Assembly (NCBI RefSeq): GCF_000471905.2
Contig: NW_006499776.1
Span: 689,166 to 753,165 of the forward strand
Direction: 5' to 3'
Origin: Amborella trichopoda
Lineage: Eukaryota > Streptophyta > Magnoliopsida > Amborellales > Amborellaceae
DNA: 64,000 nt
The translations under genes and the position numbers were made by a program. The first letter of the stretch is position 1; each line of letters begins with the position of its first letter. This document shows, one piece after another, positions 37,120-49,599 of this stretch. The notes beneath the pieces are model-generated. The model did no database searches. It was not told the DNA's origin and saw only the letters and a program-made list of their open reading frames with translations.

Positions 37120-38170
37120 GGTCAAGCAGTATGACTCGAGGCTGAGCAGTTTAGGGTCATGCAGTATGGACCGAGGCTGAGCATTTTAGGGTCACTCAGT
37201 GTGGACCGAGGCTGAGCAGTATTTGCTCATGCACCATGGATCGGCGCTGAGCAGTATAAAGTCAAGCAGTATGGACTTAAGCTGAGCGGTATAAAGTATG
37301 ACAGTACAGACGGAGGCTGAGCCTTTTTGCATCATGCAGTATGGACAGTGGATGAGATGTTTAGCATCATCTAGTATGGACTAAGTCTTAACAATTTGGG
37401 GTCATGGAGTATGGTCCGAGGCTGAGCAGTTTTGGGTCATGCAATATGGACCGAGGATGTGCAGTTTATGGTCATGCAGCGCGGACTGAGGATGATCAGT
37501 TTAGGGTCATTGAGAATGGACTTAGGCTGAGTAGTTTAGGATCATGCCGTATGGACCGAGGATGAGCAATTTAGAGTCATGCAGCATGGACTGACGCTTA
37601 GCAGTTTTGGGTCATGTAGTATGCATCGAGGCCAAGCAGTTTAGGGTCAAGCTGTATGGTACGAGGCTAAGCAGTTTAAGGTCATGCAGTATGGACCGAG
37701 GCTGACCAGTTTAGGGTCATTCAGTATGGACCAAGGCTGAGCAGTATAGGGTCATGCACCATTGATCGACGTTGAGCAAATCAACGTCATGCAGTTTGGA
37801 CTTAGGCTGAGCGGTATAGAGTATTGCAGTATGGGCAGAGGCTAAGCCGTTTAGAGTCATGCAGTATCGCCCGTGGATGAGAAGTTTAACAGCATCTAGT
37901 GTGGACCAAGTCTGAAAAGTTTAGGGTCATGCAGTATGGTTCGAGGCTGAGCTGCTTAGGGTCACGCAATATGAACCAAGGATGTGCAGTTAAGGGTCAT
38001 GCAGTGTGGACTGAGGATGATCAGTTTAGGGTCATTGAGAATAGACTGTCGCTGAGTAGTTTAGGGTCATGTCGTGTGCACCGAGGCTGAGACGTTTAGG
38101 GTCATGTAGTATGGATCGAGGCTGAGTTGTTTAGGGTCATGTAGTATGCACCGACGCTGAGCAGTTTAGG
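37120..38170 (+). repeat. 525-bp tandem duplication (15 monomers)
   Basis: GATGATCAGTTTAGGGTCAT followed by TGAGAAT occurs at 37,491 and 38,016, exactly 525 bp apart. The preceding series is also shared in order: CACCATGGATCG/CACCATTGATCG, GGACTTA, GAGCGGTATA, GCATCATCTAG/CAGCATCTAG, and CAAGGATGTGCAG/CGAGGATGTGCAG. The edges of the duplicated piece are approximate. Confidence 0.8.
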
Positions 38171-39479
38171 GTTCTGCAGTATGGAACGAGGGAAAGCGGT
38201 TCAGGGCCATGCAGTGTGAACCTAGGCTGAGCAGTTTAGGGTCATGCAGTATGGACCTAAGTTGATCCATTTAGGGTCATGTAGAATGGACCGAGGATTA
38301 ACAATTTAGCATCATCCAGTATGGAAAGAGGCTGAGTTGTTTAGGATCATGCACTATGGACTCAAGCGGAGTAGTTTTGGCTCTTCCAATATGCACAAAA
38401 GCTGCTATGTTTTGGGTCAAGCAGTACGGATCGAGGCTGAGCAATTTAGGGTCATGCAATATGAACCGAGGCTGAGCAGTTTAATGTTATGCATTATGGA
38501 TCGAGGCTGAGGAGTTTACGGTCATGCAATATAGATCGGGGCTTAGCATTTTAGGGTCATGCAGTATGGACCAACGCTGATAGTTTAAGATCATGTAGTA
38601 TGGACCGAGGCTGAGAAGTATAGGGTCATGCAGTATGGATCGAAGCTGAGAACTTGAGAGTCATGCAATATGGACTTAAGCTGAGCCGTTTAGGGTCATG
38701 TAGTATGGACCGAGGCTGAACAGTTTAGCATCGTCCAGTACGGATCGAGGCTGAGCAGCTTAGGTTCGTGCACTATGGATCGAGGCTGTGCAGTTTACGC
38801 TCCTCCACTATGGACCGAAGCTCAGATGTTTTGGGTCAAGCAGTATGGACCTAGGTTGAGCAATTTAGGGTTGTGCAATATAAATCGAGGCTGAGTAGTT
38901 TACGGTCATGCATTTTGGTCCGAGGCTGAGGAGTTTAGGGTCATGCAATATAGATCAGGATTGAGCGGTTTAAGGTCATGCAATATAGATCATGCAGTAT
39001 GGATTGAGGCTGAGAAGTATTGGGTCATGCAGTATGGACCTAAGCTGAGCAGTTTAGGGGCATGCAGTATGGACCAAGGCTGAGCAGTTTAGCATCATAG
39101 AGTACAGACAGTGGCTCAGCAGTTTTGTATCATCCAGTATGGACCGAGGCTGAACATATTTGGGTCATGAAGTATGGACCGAGGCTAGGCAATTTAGGGT
39201 CATGCAATCTGAATCGTGGCTGAGTAGTTTAGGGTCTTGCAGTATGGACCGAGGCTTAACAGTTTAGGGTCATGCAGTATGAATCGAGGCTAAGCAGGTT
39301 AGGTCATGCAGTTTGGACTGTGGCTAAGATGTTTTGGGTCAAGCAGTACGTAGCGAGGCTGAGTGGTTTACGGTCATGCCGTAAGGATCAAAGCTGAGCA
39401 GTTTGGAGTCATGCAGTATGGATCGAGGCAGAGCAGTTTAGGGTCATGTAATATGGATCGAGGCGGAGCAGTATAGGGT

Positions 39480-40150
39480 CATGCAGTATGGATCAACAAT
39501 GACTATTTTAGAGTGTGTGGTATGGACTTAAGATGAGCAGTTTAGGGTGTTGCAGTATGGACAAAGGCTGAGCATATTAACATCATGTAGTACGGACCGA
39601 GACGGAGGAGTTTTGCATCATCCAGTACGGATCGAGGTTGAGTAGTTGAGGGTGTTGCAGTATGGATAGAGGCTGAGCAATTTAGGGTCATACAGTGTGG
39701 ATCGAGGCGAAGTGGTTTAAGGTCCTGCAATATGGTCCGAGGTAAAGTAGTTTAGTATGGACCGAGATTGCGCAATTTAGGGTCAAACTGTATGGACCAA
39801 TGCTGAGTTGTTTAGGGTCAGGCAATATGAACCGAGGCTGAGGAGGTTAGGGGCATGAAGTGTGGATCGAGGCTGAGCAGTTTAGGGGCATGAAGTGTGG
39901 ATCGAGACTGAGCAGTTTCGGGTCATGCAATATGGACCGCGGCTGAGCAGTGTAGGGTCTTGCAGTATGGACCGAGGCGAAGAAGTATAGGGTCATGCAG
40001 TATGGTCAACGCTGACCAGTTTAGGGTTACGTAGTATGGCCTAAAGATGAGCAGTTTTGGGTATTGCAATATGGACCAAGGCTAAGAAGCTTAGCATCAT
40101 GTAGTATTGACCGAGGCTGAGCAGTTTAGCGTCCACCAGTATGGATCGAG
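39480..40150 (+). repeat. ~530-bp HOR relative, first pair
   Basis: A series with a CAA(C/T)G- or ATCAACAATG-type monomer, then AAGATGAGCAG, then ATTGCA or GTTGCAG, then A(A/G)CATCATGTAGTA lies near 39,490-39,600 and again near 40,005-40,115, about 530 bp apart. It is the same variant series as at 34,430-34,550, 41,560-41,670, 42,090-42,200, 49,640-49,750 and 50,195-50,310. Confidence 0.65.
39851..39920 (+). repeat. Near-exact tandem duplication of one monomer
   Basis: GGGCATGAAGTGTGGATCGA recurs at 39,851 and 39,886, 35 bp apart; the following bases differ at one site (GGCTGAGCAG against GACTGAGCAG). A recent local expansion. Confidence 0.8.
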
Positions 40151-41329
40151 GCTGAGCAGTCACAGAGAGTGGATTGAGACTAAGCAATTTAGGGTCATGC
40201 AATATGGTCTGAGGCGGAGTAGTTTACAGTCATGCTGTATGGACCGAGGCTGAGCAATTTAGGGTAAGGCTGTATGGACCGATGCTGAGCTGTTTAAGGT
40301 CAGGTAGTATGGACTGAGGCTAAGGAGGTTAGGGTCACGCTGTATGGATCGAGGCTGAGCAGTTTAGGGTCGTACAGTAAGAACCGAGACTGAGCAGTTT
40401 CGAGTCATACAGTATGGACCGAGGCTGAGCAATTTAGGGTCAAGCAGTATGGGCCGAGGCTGAGCAATTTAGGGTCAAGTAGTATGGACCGATTCTGTGC
40501 TGTTTAGGGTCAGACAGTATGGTCTTATGCTGAGCAGTTAGAGTCATGCAGTATGGACAGAGGATTAGCAAATGATGGTCATGCAGTAATGACCGAGGCT
40601 GAGTAGTTCACGATCATGCAGTATGGACCGAGGCTAAGCAATTTAGGATCATGTAGCATGGACCGAGGCAGAGCAGTTTAAGGCCATGCAGTATGGACAG
40701 AGGATATGGTGTTTAGGGTCCCGCAGTATGGACGGAGGTAGAGCTGTGTGTAGTATGGACTGAGGCTGAGCAATTAAGGGTCGTCAGTTATGGACCGAGG
40801 CTGAGCACTTTAGGGTCATGCAATATGGACCGAGGTTGAGCAATTTATGGGCATTCAATATGTACCGAGGCTGAGGAGGTTAGGTTCATGCAGTATGGAC
40901 CGAGGATGAACTATTTAGGGTCTTGAAGTCTGGATCGTGGCATTGCAGTTTGGGATCATGCCGTAAGGACCGAGGCTGAGCAATTTAGGGTCATGTATTA
41001 TGGACTGAGTTGGAGCACTTTAGAGTCATAAAGTAAAGACGCAGGCTGAGCTGTCTAGGGTCATCTAGTTTAAGGTCATGCAGTACAGACAAAGTCTGAG
41101 AGAATTAGAGTCTTGCAATGTGGACAAAAGCTGACCATTTTAGGGTCATGTTGTATGGATCGAGGCTAAGAAGTTTAGGGGCATTCATTTTGCACAGAGG
41201 TAATGCAGTTAGGGTCATGCAGTATGGACTGAGGCTGATTAGTTTAGGGTCTCACCGAATGGACTGAGGATGAGAAGTTTAAGGTCATGCAGTATGGACC
41301 AAAGCTGAGCAGTTTAGGGTCATGCAGTA

Positions 41330-42410
41330 CTGAATGAGGCAGAGCTGTTTAGGGTCATGCAGTATGGACCGAGGTTGCGTAGTTTTGTGTCTTGCAGTAT
41401 GGACCGAGGCATAGCAGCATAGGGTCGTGCAGTATGGACTGAGGCATAATAGTTTAGGGTCATGCAATATAAATTCATGCAGTATGGACTGAGGCTGAGC
41501 GGTTTAGGGTCAGGCAGTATTGACCGAGGCAAAGCAGTATAGGGTCATGCAGTAAGGGTCAATGTCGACAAGTTTAGAGCTACATAGTATGGACTTAAGC
41601 TGAACAGTTTAGGATAATGCATTATGGACGGAGACTGAGAAGTTTAACATCATGTAGTATTGACCGTGACTGAACAGTTTAGAGTCATGCAGTATGGACT
41701 GAGGCTGAGTAGTTTAGGGTCATGCAATATGGACCGAGGCTGAGTAGTTTAGGGTCATGCAGTGTGAATTAGTTTAGGGTCATGAAATATGGTCTGCGGC
41801 AGAGTAGTTTAGGGTCATGCAGTATGGACCAAGGCTGAGCAATTTAGGGTCAGGCTGTATGGAACGACGTTGAATTGTTTACGATCATGCAGTATGGATC
41901 AAGGTTGCGTAGTGTTGTGTCCTGCAGTATGGGCCGAGGCAGAGTAGCATAGGCTCAGGTAGTATGGACAGAGGCATAACAGTTTAGGGTCATGCAATAT
42001 AAAGTCAAGCAGTATGGATTGAGGCTGAGCAGTTTAGGGTCAGGCAGTATTGACAGAGGCGAAGCAGCATCGGGTCATGCAGTATGGATCAATGCTGAGT
42101 AGTTTAGAGTTACATAGTATGGACTTAAGATGAGCAGTTTTGGGTATTGCAGTATGGATAGAGGCTGAGAAGTTTAACATCATGTAGTATTGACCGTGAT
42201 TGACCAGTTTAGAGTCATGCAGTATGGACCGAGGCTGAAGTTTAGGGTCACGCAATATGGATCGAGGCTGAGCAGTTTAGGGTGATGCAGTGTGGATTGA
42301 GGCTAAGCAGTTTGGGGTCATGAAATATGGTCTGAGGTGGAGTAGTTTAGGGTCATGCAGTATGGACCGAGGCTAAGAAATTTAGGGTCAGGCTGTATGG
42401 AACGATGCTC
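41330..42410 (+). repeat. ~530-bp tandem duplication (about 15 monomers)
   Basis: Ordered markers repeat with a constant offset of 530 bp: GTTGCGTAGT at 41,374 and 41,904, the short monomer GCAATATAAA at 41,464 and 41,994, and CATGTAGTATTGACCGTGA at 41,651 and 42,181. CATGAAATATGGTCTG follows at 41,781 and 42,319 (538). The shortened monomer after GCAATATAAA, which lacks about 20 bp, is present in both copies, so it arose before the duplication. This is one of the clearest tandem duplications outside the 780-bp block. Confidence 0.88.
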
Positions 42411-44949
42411 AATTGTTTAGGGTGAGGCAGTATGGATCGAGGCTGAGGAGGTTAGTGTCACGTTGTATGGAACGAGGCTGAGCAGTTTAGGGCCGTGTAG
42501 TAAGGACCGAGACTGTGCAGCTTTGGGACATGCAGTATGGACCGAGGCTGAGTAGTTTCGGGTGATGCAGTATGGATAGAGGCAGAGCAATTTAGAGTCA
42601 AGCTGTATGGACCGATGTTGAGCTGTTTTGGGTCAGGTAGTACGGACTTATGCTGAACAGTTGGGGTCATGTGTTGTGGACAGAGGATGAGCAATTGAGG
42701 GTCATGCAGTATGGATCGAGGATGAGCATTGAGGGCCATGCAGTACGGGCTGAGGCTGAGTTGTTTACGATCATGCTGTATGGACCGAGGCTGAGCAGTT
42801 TAGGATCATGTAGTCTGGATCGAGGCAGAGGAGTTTAGGGCCATACAGTATGGACCGTGGATATGCATTTTACGGTCTTGCAGTATGGACAAAGGTCGAG
42901 CAGCTTAAGGTTATGTAGTATGGGCCGAAGCATAGCAGTTAAGGGTAATGCAGTATTGACCGAAGCTGGGTCATCCAATATGGACTGAGGCTGAGCAGTT
43001 TAGGGTCATGCAAAATGGACCGAGGCTGAGCAGTTCATAGGCATTCAGTATGTACCGAGGTTGAGGAGGCTAGGTTCTTTCAGTATGGACCGAGGATGAA
43101 CTATTTTGGATCTTGAAGGCTGGAACGTGGCATTACAGTTTGGGATCATGCTGTATGGACCGAGGCTTAGCAATTTAGGGTCATGCAGTATGGACTGATT
43201 CGGAGCACTTTAGGGTCATATTGTAGGGATCGAGGCTTAGCTGTTCCTGGTCATGCAGTACAGAGAAAGTCCGAGAGGATTAGGGTCCTGCAGTGTGGAT
43301 CAAAGCTGACCATTTCAGAGTTGTGCTGAATGGATCGAGGCTTAGAAGTTTGGGGTCACACATTTTGGACAGAGGCAATGTAGTTTAGGGTCATGCAGTA
43401 TGGGTCGAAGCTGAGCAGTTTAAGGTCTTAAATGGATCGAGGATGAAAAGTTTAGTGTCATGCAATGTGGAACGAGGTTGAGCAGTTTAGGGTTCTGCAG
43501 TATTGACTGAGGCAGAGCTGCTTTGGGTCACGCAGTATGGATCGAGGTTGAGCAGTTTAGCATCATTCAGAATGAACAGAGGTAGAGTAGTTTAGGGTCA
43601 TGCAGTACGGTCCGAGGATAAGCAGTTTAGCGTCATGAAGTGTGGATCGAGGCTAAGCAGTTTTGGGTCATACAATATGGATCGAGGCGGAGTAGTTTAG
43701 GGTCATGCAGTATGGACCACCAAGAATTATGAACCAATGCTGTGCTTTTTAGTGTGAGGGACTATGGACCTATGCTGAGCAGTTAGGGTCATCCAGTATG
43801 GACCGAGGATGAGTAGTTGAGGGTGATACAGTACGGACCGAGGCTGAGCAGTTTACCATCATGTAAAATGGACAGAGGCTGAGCAGATTAGGATCACGTC
43901 GTATGCATCGAGGCTAAGCCTTTTAAGGTGTTCAGTATGGACCGAGGCTGAGCAGTGTTGGGTCATGCTATATGGGCCGAGGCAGAGCTGTATAGGGTTA
44001 TGCTTTACAGGCTGATGCTGAGCAGTTTAAGGCCGTGCACATGGGAGTTATGCTGAGAAGTTTAGAGTCATGCAGTATGGACCGAGGCTAAGCAGTTCAG
44101 GGTCATGCAACATCTTTCGAGGCTTAGTAGTTTACGGTCATGCAGTAGGAACTAAGGCAAAGTAGTTTAAGTTCATACAGTATGGCTCGAGGCTGAGCAG
44201 TTTAGCGTCATGTAGTATGGATCGAGACTGAGCAGTTTAGGGTCATTCAGTACGAACCGAGGCTGAGCAGTATAGGGACATGCACTATGGATCGACGTTA
44301 AGCAGTTTCAAGTCATGCAATATGGACTTAAGTGTAGCGGTGTATGAAATTGAAGTATGGACGGCGGCTGAGCCGTTTAGCGTCATGTAGTTTCGACCGT
44401 GACTGAGAAGTTTAGTATCATCTAGTATGGACTGAGGCTGAACAATTTAGGGTCATGCAGTATGGTCCGAGGCTGAGCAGTTTTGGGTCATGCAATATGG
44501 ATCGAGGTTGAGCAATTTAGGGTCATACAGTGCGGACCGCGGATGATCAGTTCAGGGTCATTGAGAAATGGACCGAGGCAGAGTAGTTTAGGGTCATGCC
44601 GTATGGACCGAGACTGAGATGTTTAGGGTGATGTAGTATGGATCGAAGATGAGCAGTTTAGAGTCACGCAGTATGCACGAAGGCTGAGTAGTTTAGGGTC
44701 CAGTGGTGTTTAACGAGGTACAGCCGTTCATGGTCATGTAGTGTGCACCAAAGCTAAGCAGTTTAGGGTCATGCACTATTGACTGCAGCTGAGCTGCATA
44801 GGGTCATGCCGTATGGATCGAGGCCGAGCAGTTTAGGGTGATATAGTATGAACCAAGGCAAAGTTGTTTAGGGTCGTGCAGTACGGACCGAGGCGAAGAA
44901 GTTTAAGATCATGTAGTATGGACCGAGACTGAGAAGTTTAAAATCAAGC

Positions 44950-47900
44950 AGTACGGACCGATGCTGAGCAGTTTAGGGTCATGCTGTATGATCCTGCGCT
45001 GAGCAGTATAGAGTTAGGCAGTTTAGGGTCATGCAGTATGGACCGAGGCCGAGCACTTTCGGGTCAAACAATATGGACCGAGGCTGAGCAGTTTAGGGTT
45101 ATGCAATGAACCGAGGCTGAGCAAGTTAGGGTCATGCATTATGGATCGAGGGTTAGGAGTTTAGGATCAAGCAATATACATCGAGGCTAAGCAGTTTAGG
45201 GTCATGCAATATGTACTGAGGAAGTGATGTTTTGGGTCATGCAGAATGGACTGAGGCTGAGCAGTATTGGGACACGATGTATGGATCAATGTTGAGCACT
45301 TGAGGGTCATGCTGTATGAACCTAAGCTGAGCCGTTAAGGGTCATGCAGTATGGACCGAGGATGAATAGTTTAGCATCATCCAGTATGGACCGAGGCTAT
45401 GTAGTTTAGGTTCAGGCGCTATGGCTCGAAATTGAGCAGTTTAGGCTCCTCCAGTATGGATAGAAGCTGAGATGTTTTGGGTCAAGCAGTATGGACGGAG
45501 GCTGAGCAATTTGGGGTCACGCAATATGAACCGAGGCTGAGCAATTTAGGGCATGCATTATGGATCGAGGCTGAGAAGTTTAGGGTCATGTAATATAGAT
45601 CGGGGCTGCGTAGTTTAGGGTCATGCGGTATGGCCGAGGCAGAGAAGTTTAGGACCATGCAGTATGAACCGACGCTGAGCAATATAGGAACATGCAGTAT
45701 GGATGATGCTTAGCACTTGAGGGTCATGCAGTATGGAGCTAAGCTGAGCCGTTCAGGGTCATGCGATGTGGATCGAGGCTGAACAGTTTAGCATCATCCA
45801 ACATGGACTGAGGCAGAGCAGTTTAGGTTCCTGCTTTATAGACCGTGACTGAGCAGTTTAGGCTCCTCCAGTATGGACCGAACCTGAGATGTTTTGGGTC
45901 AAGCAGTATAGACCGAGGTTGAACAATTTAGGGTCATGCAATGTTAACCGAGGCGGAGTAGTTAAGGTCATGCATTATGGACCGAGGCTAAGGAGTTTAG
46001 GGTCACGAAATATAGATTGGGGCTGAGGAGTTTAGGGTCATGCAGTATGGACTAGGGCTGAAACGTTTATGATCATGTAGTACGGACCGAGGCTGAGAAG
46101 TATAGGGTCATGCAGTATGGACCTAAGCTGAGCAGTTTAAGGGCATGCAGTATGGACCAAGACTGAGCAGATTAGCAACATTCAGTACGGGCTAAGGCTG
46201 AGCAGGTTTGCGTCACCCGGAATGGACTGAGGTTGAAAAGTTTAAGGTCGTGCAATATGGACCGAGGCTGAGTAGTTTTGGCTCATCCAGTATGGGCTAA
46301 GGCCAAGCAGTTTTAAGTCATGCAGTATGGGTCGAGGCTAAGCTGTTTAGGGTCATGAAATATGAATCATGGCTGAGCAGTATAGGGTCCTGCGGTATGA
46401 ACCTAGGCTTAGCAGTTTTGGGTCATGCAATTTAAATCGAGGCTAAGCAGTTTATGGTCTTGCAGTTTAGACCGAGGTTAAGCAGTTTAGGATCATGCAG
46501 TATTGACTGCAGCTGAGTTGTAAAGGGTCATGTAGTATGGACCGAGGCCAAGCAATCTAGGGTGATCTAGTATGGACCGAGGCTAAGTTATTCAGGGTCG
46601 TGTGGTACGGACCGAGGCGAAGAAGTTTAGGACCATGTAGTACTGATCGAGATTGAGAGGTTTAGGGTCAAGCAGTATGACCGATGCTGAGCAGTTTAGG
46701 GTCGTGCTGTATGGACTTGCACTGAGCAGTTTACGGTTAGGCAGTTTAGGGTCATGCAGTATGGACCGACGACGAGCAGTTTCGGGTCAAGCATTAAGGA
46801 CCGAGGCTGAGCAGTTTAGGGTTATGCAATGAACCGAGGCTGAGCAGTTTAGGGTCATGCATTATGGATCGAGGGTTAGGAGTTTACGGTCAAGCAGTAT
46901 ACATCGACGCTGAGCAGTTTAGGGTCATGCAGTATGTACCGAGGAAGAGAAGTTTTGGATCATGCAGTATGGATCGAGGCTGAGCAGTTTAGGGCCATGC
47001 AGTAGGAACCGACGCTGAGCAGTATAGGGACATGCTGTATGGATGTTGCTGAGCACTTGAGGGTCATGCTCTATGGCGCTAAGCTGAGCTGTTCAGGGTC
47101 ATGCGGTGTGGATAGACGTTGAATAGTTTAGCATCATCCAACATGAACCGAGGCTGAGCAGTTTAGGCTCCAACTCTATAGACCGAGACTAAGCAATTTA
47201 GGCTCCTCCAGTATGGACCCAACCTGAGATGTTTTGGGTCAAGCAGTATGGACTGAGGTCGAACAATTTAAGGTCATGCAATATTAACCGAGGCTGAGCA
47301 GTTAAGGTCATGTATTATGGACCGAGGCTAAGGAGTTTAGGGGCACGAAATATAGATTGGGGCTGAGGAGTTTAGGGTCATGCAGTATGGACCAAGGCTG
47401 AACAATTTAAGATCATGCAGTACGGACCGAGGGTGAGAAGTACAGTGTCATGCAGTATGGACCAAAGGTGAGCAGTTGAAGGGCATGCAGAACGGACCAA
47501 GTCTGAGTCGTTTAGTATCATGCAGTACGGGCTAAGGCTAAACTGGTTTGCGTCTTCCAGAATGGCCTGAGGCTGAAATGTTTAAAGTCGTACAGAAAGG
47601 ACCAAGGCTGAGCAGTTTTGGCTCATCCAGTACGGACCAAGGCTGAGCAGTTTTCGGTCATGCAGTATGGACCGAGGCTAAGCAGTTTAGGGTCATGCAA
47701 TTTGAATCATGGCTGTGCAGTATAGGGTTCTGCAGTATGGACCGAGGCTAAGCAGTTTACGGTCATACTGTTTGAATCAAGGCTAAGAAGTTTATGGGCT
47801 TGCAGTTTAGACCAAGGCCAAGCAGTTTAGGATCATGCAGTATTGACTGCATCTGAGCTCTATAGGGTCATACAGTATGGACCGAGGCCAAGCAGTTTAG

Positions 47901-49200
47901 GGTGATATAGTATGGACCGAGGCTTTGTTGTTTAGGGTTGTGCAGTACGGACCGACCGGAAGAAGTTTAGGATCATGTAGCACGAACAGAGACTTAGAGG
48001 TTTAGGGTCAGACAGTATGGACTGATGCTGAGTAGTTTAGGGTCATGTTGTATGGACCTGCACTGAGCAGTTTAGGGTTAGGCTGTTTAGGGTCATGCAG
48101 TATGGAGCGAGGCCAAGCAGGTTCGGGTCAAGCAATATGGACCAAGGCTGTTCGGTTTAGGGTTATGCATTCAAATGAGGCTGAGCAGTTTAGGGTCATG
48201 CATTATGGATCGAGGGTTACGAGTTTAGGGTCAAGCAGTATACATCGAGACTAAGTAGTTTATGGTCATGCAATATGTAGCGAGGAAGAGAAGTTTTGGG
48301 TCATACAGTATGGATCGAGGCAGAGCAATATCGGGACATGCAGTATGGACCTAAGCTAAGCTGTTAAGGGTCATGCAGTATGGACCTAGGGTGAACATTT
48401 TAGCATCATCCAGTATGGACCAAGGCTATGTAGTTTAGGTTCCGGCGCGTTGGCTCGAGACTGAGCAGTTTAGGCTCCTCCATTGTGGACAGAAGTTGCG
48501 ATGTCTTGGGTCAAGCAGTATGGACGGAGGCTGAGCAATTTGGGGTCATGTAATATGAAACGAGGCTGAGCAATTTAGGGTGTTGTATTATGGACCGAGG
48601 CTGAGGAGTTTAGGGTCATGCAATATAGATCGGCGTTGAGTAGTTTAGGGTCATGCGGTATGGACCGAGGCTGAGCAGTTTAGGGCCATGCAATATGAAC
48701 CGACGCTGAGTAGTATAGGGACATGCAGTATGGATGATGCTGAGCATTTGAGTGTCACGCAGTATCGAGCTAAGCTGAGCCGTTTAGGGTCATGCGATGT
48801 GGATCGAGGCTGAACAGTTTAGCATTAGCCAACATGGACCGAGGCTGAACAGTTTAGGCTCTTGCTCTATGGACCGAGACCGAGCAGTTTAGGCTCCTCC
48901 AGAATGGACCGAAGCTGAGATGTTTTGGGTCAAGCAGTATGGACCAAGGTTGAACAATTTAGGGTCATGCAATTTAAACCGAGGTTGAGCAGTTAAGGTC
49001 ATGCATTATGGACCGAGGCTGAGGAGTTTAGAGTCACGAAATGTAGATTGGGGCTGAGGAGTTTAGGGTCCTGCAGTATAGACCAAGGCTGAACAGTATA
49101 AGATCATGTAGTACAGACCGAGGTTGAGAAGTATATGGTCATGCAATATGGACCTAAGCTGAGCAGTTTAGGGGCATGTAGTATGGACCAAGGCTAAGAA
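44950..49200 (+). repeat. Three copies of a 1.3-1.7-kb higher-order repeat
   Basis: ATGGATCGAGGGTTA occurs at 45,141, 46,864 and 48,205 (offsets 1,723 and 1,341; the difference is about 11 monomers). GTTAGGC(A/T)GTTTAGGG occurs at 45,013, 46,736 and 48,077 with the same offsets. The first two copies share a shortened monomer, GTTATGCAATGAACCGAGG, that lacks five bases near TATGG; the third has GTTATGCATTCAAATGAGG. The pair of GATGTTTTGGGTCAAGC monomers follows each copy, complete in copies 1 and 3, single in copy 2 (about 47,231). Loss of roughly 11 monomers in copy 2 fits these facts. Confidence 0.82.
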
Positions 49201-49599
49201 GTTTAGCATCATGCAGTACGGGCTAAGCGTGAGCAGTTTTGCATCATCCAAAATGGATTGAGGCTGAAATGTTTAAGGTCGTGCAGTATGGACCAAGGCT
49301 GAGTAGCTTTGGCTGATCCAGTATGGACCGAGGCCGAGCAGTTTTTAGTCTTGTAGTATGGTCCGAGGTTGAACAATTTAGGGTCATGCAATATGAATCA
49401 TGGCTGAGCAGTATAGGGTCATCCAGTATGGATCTAGGCTTAGCAGTTTAGGGTCATGCAGTTTGATTCGAGGCTAAGCAGTTTATGGTCTTGCAGTTTA
49501 GACCGTGGCTAAGAAGTTTTGGGTTAAGCAGTATGAATCGAGGCTAAGTAGTCTACGGTCATGCCATAAAGATTGAGGTTTTGCAGTTTAGGGTCATGC

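Larger units (their letters stand above)
33180..38850 (+). repeat. ~420-bp (12-monomer) paired unit, repeated
   Basis: The monomer GATGTTTTGGGTCAAGC and its relatives occur in pairs about 420 bp apart: near 33,190/33,607, 35,877/36,297 and 38,407/38,827. Further pairs lie at about 45,471/45,891 and 48,498/48,918. About 170-210 bp upstream of most lies a monomer of the GATCGATGCTGAGCAC type (33,428, 35,688, 36,099, 38,638), usually followed by one with GACCTAAGCTGAGC. A block of 12 monomers was duplicated and the pair was then copied as a whole. Confidence 0.7.
33001..43128 (+). repeat. Mixed satellite segment left of the superunits
   Basis: 35-bp monomers throughout, no gene. It carries several marker variants of the right-hand superunits: GACTATGGACC at 34,779, TGCTGAGAAGTTTAGAG at 35,001 and 37,000, TCAAGCAGTATAC at 35,571, and GGCATTGCAG at 40,939. 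Some markers are duplicated locally and the order relative to the later superunits is partly rearranged. This looks like an older or reshuffled copy of the same long unit. Confidence 0.75.

Noticed and set aside
42458-42739. Longest open frame (93 codons, - strand), with other frames of 60-85 codons such as 57,796-58,053 (+), 4,123-4,371 (+) and 11,848-12,075 (-).
   Set aside because: All translate the satellite. Three monomers make 105 bp, so a 35-residue periodic product appears, such as MQYGPRLSSLGSCSMDRG on + or LLSLGPYCMTLNCSASVHT on -. Consensus frames meet a stop about every 21 codons, and these survive only where TGA, TAG or TAA has mutated. They have no fixed start, no composition change and no conserved frame between HOR copies.
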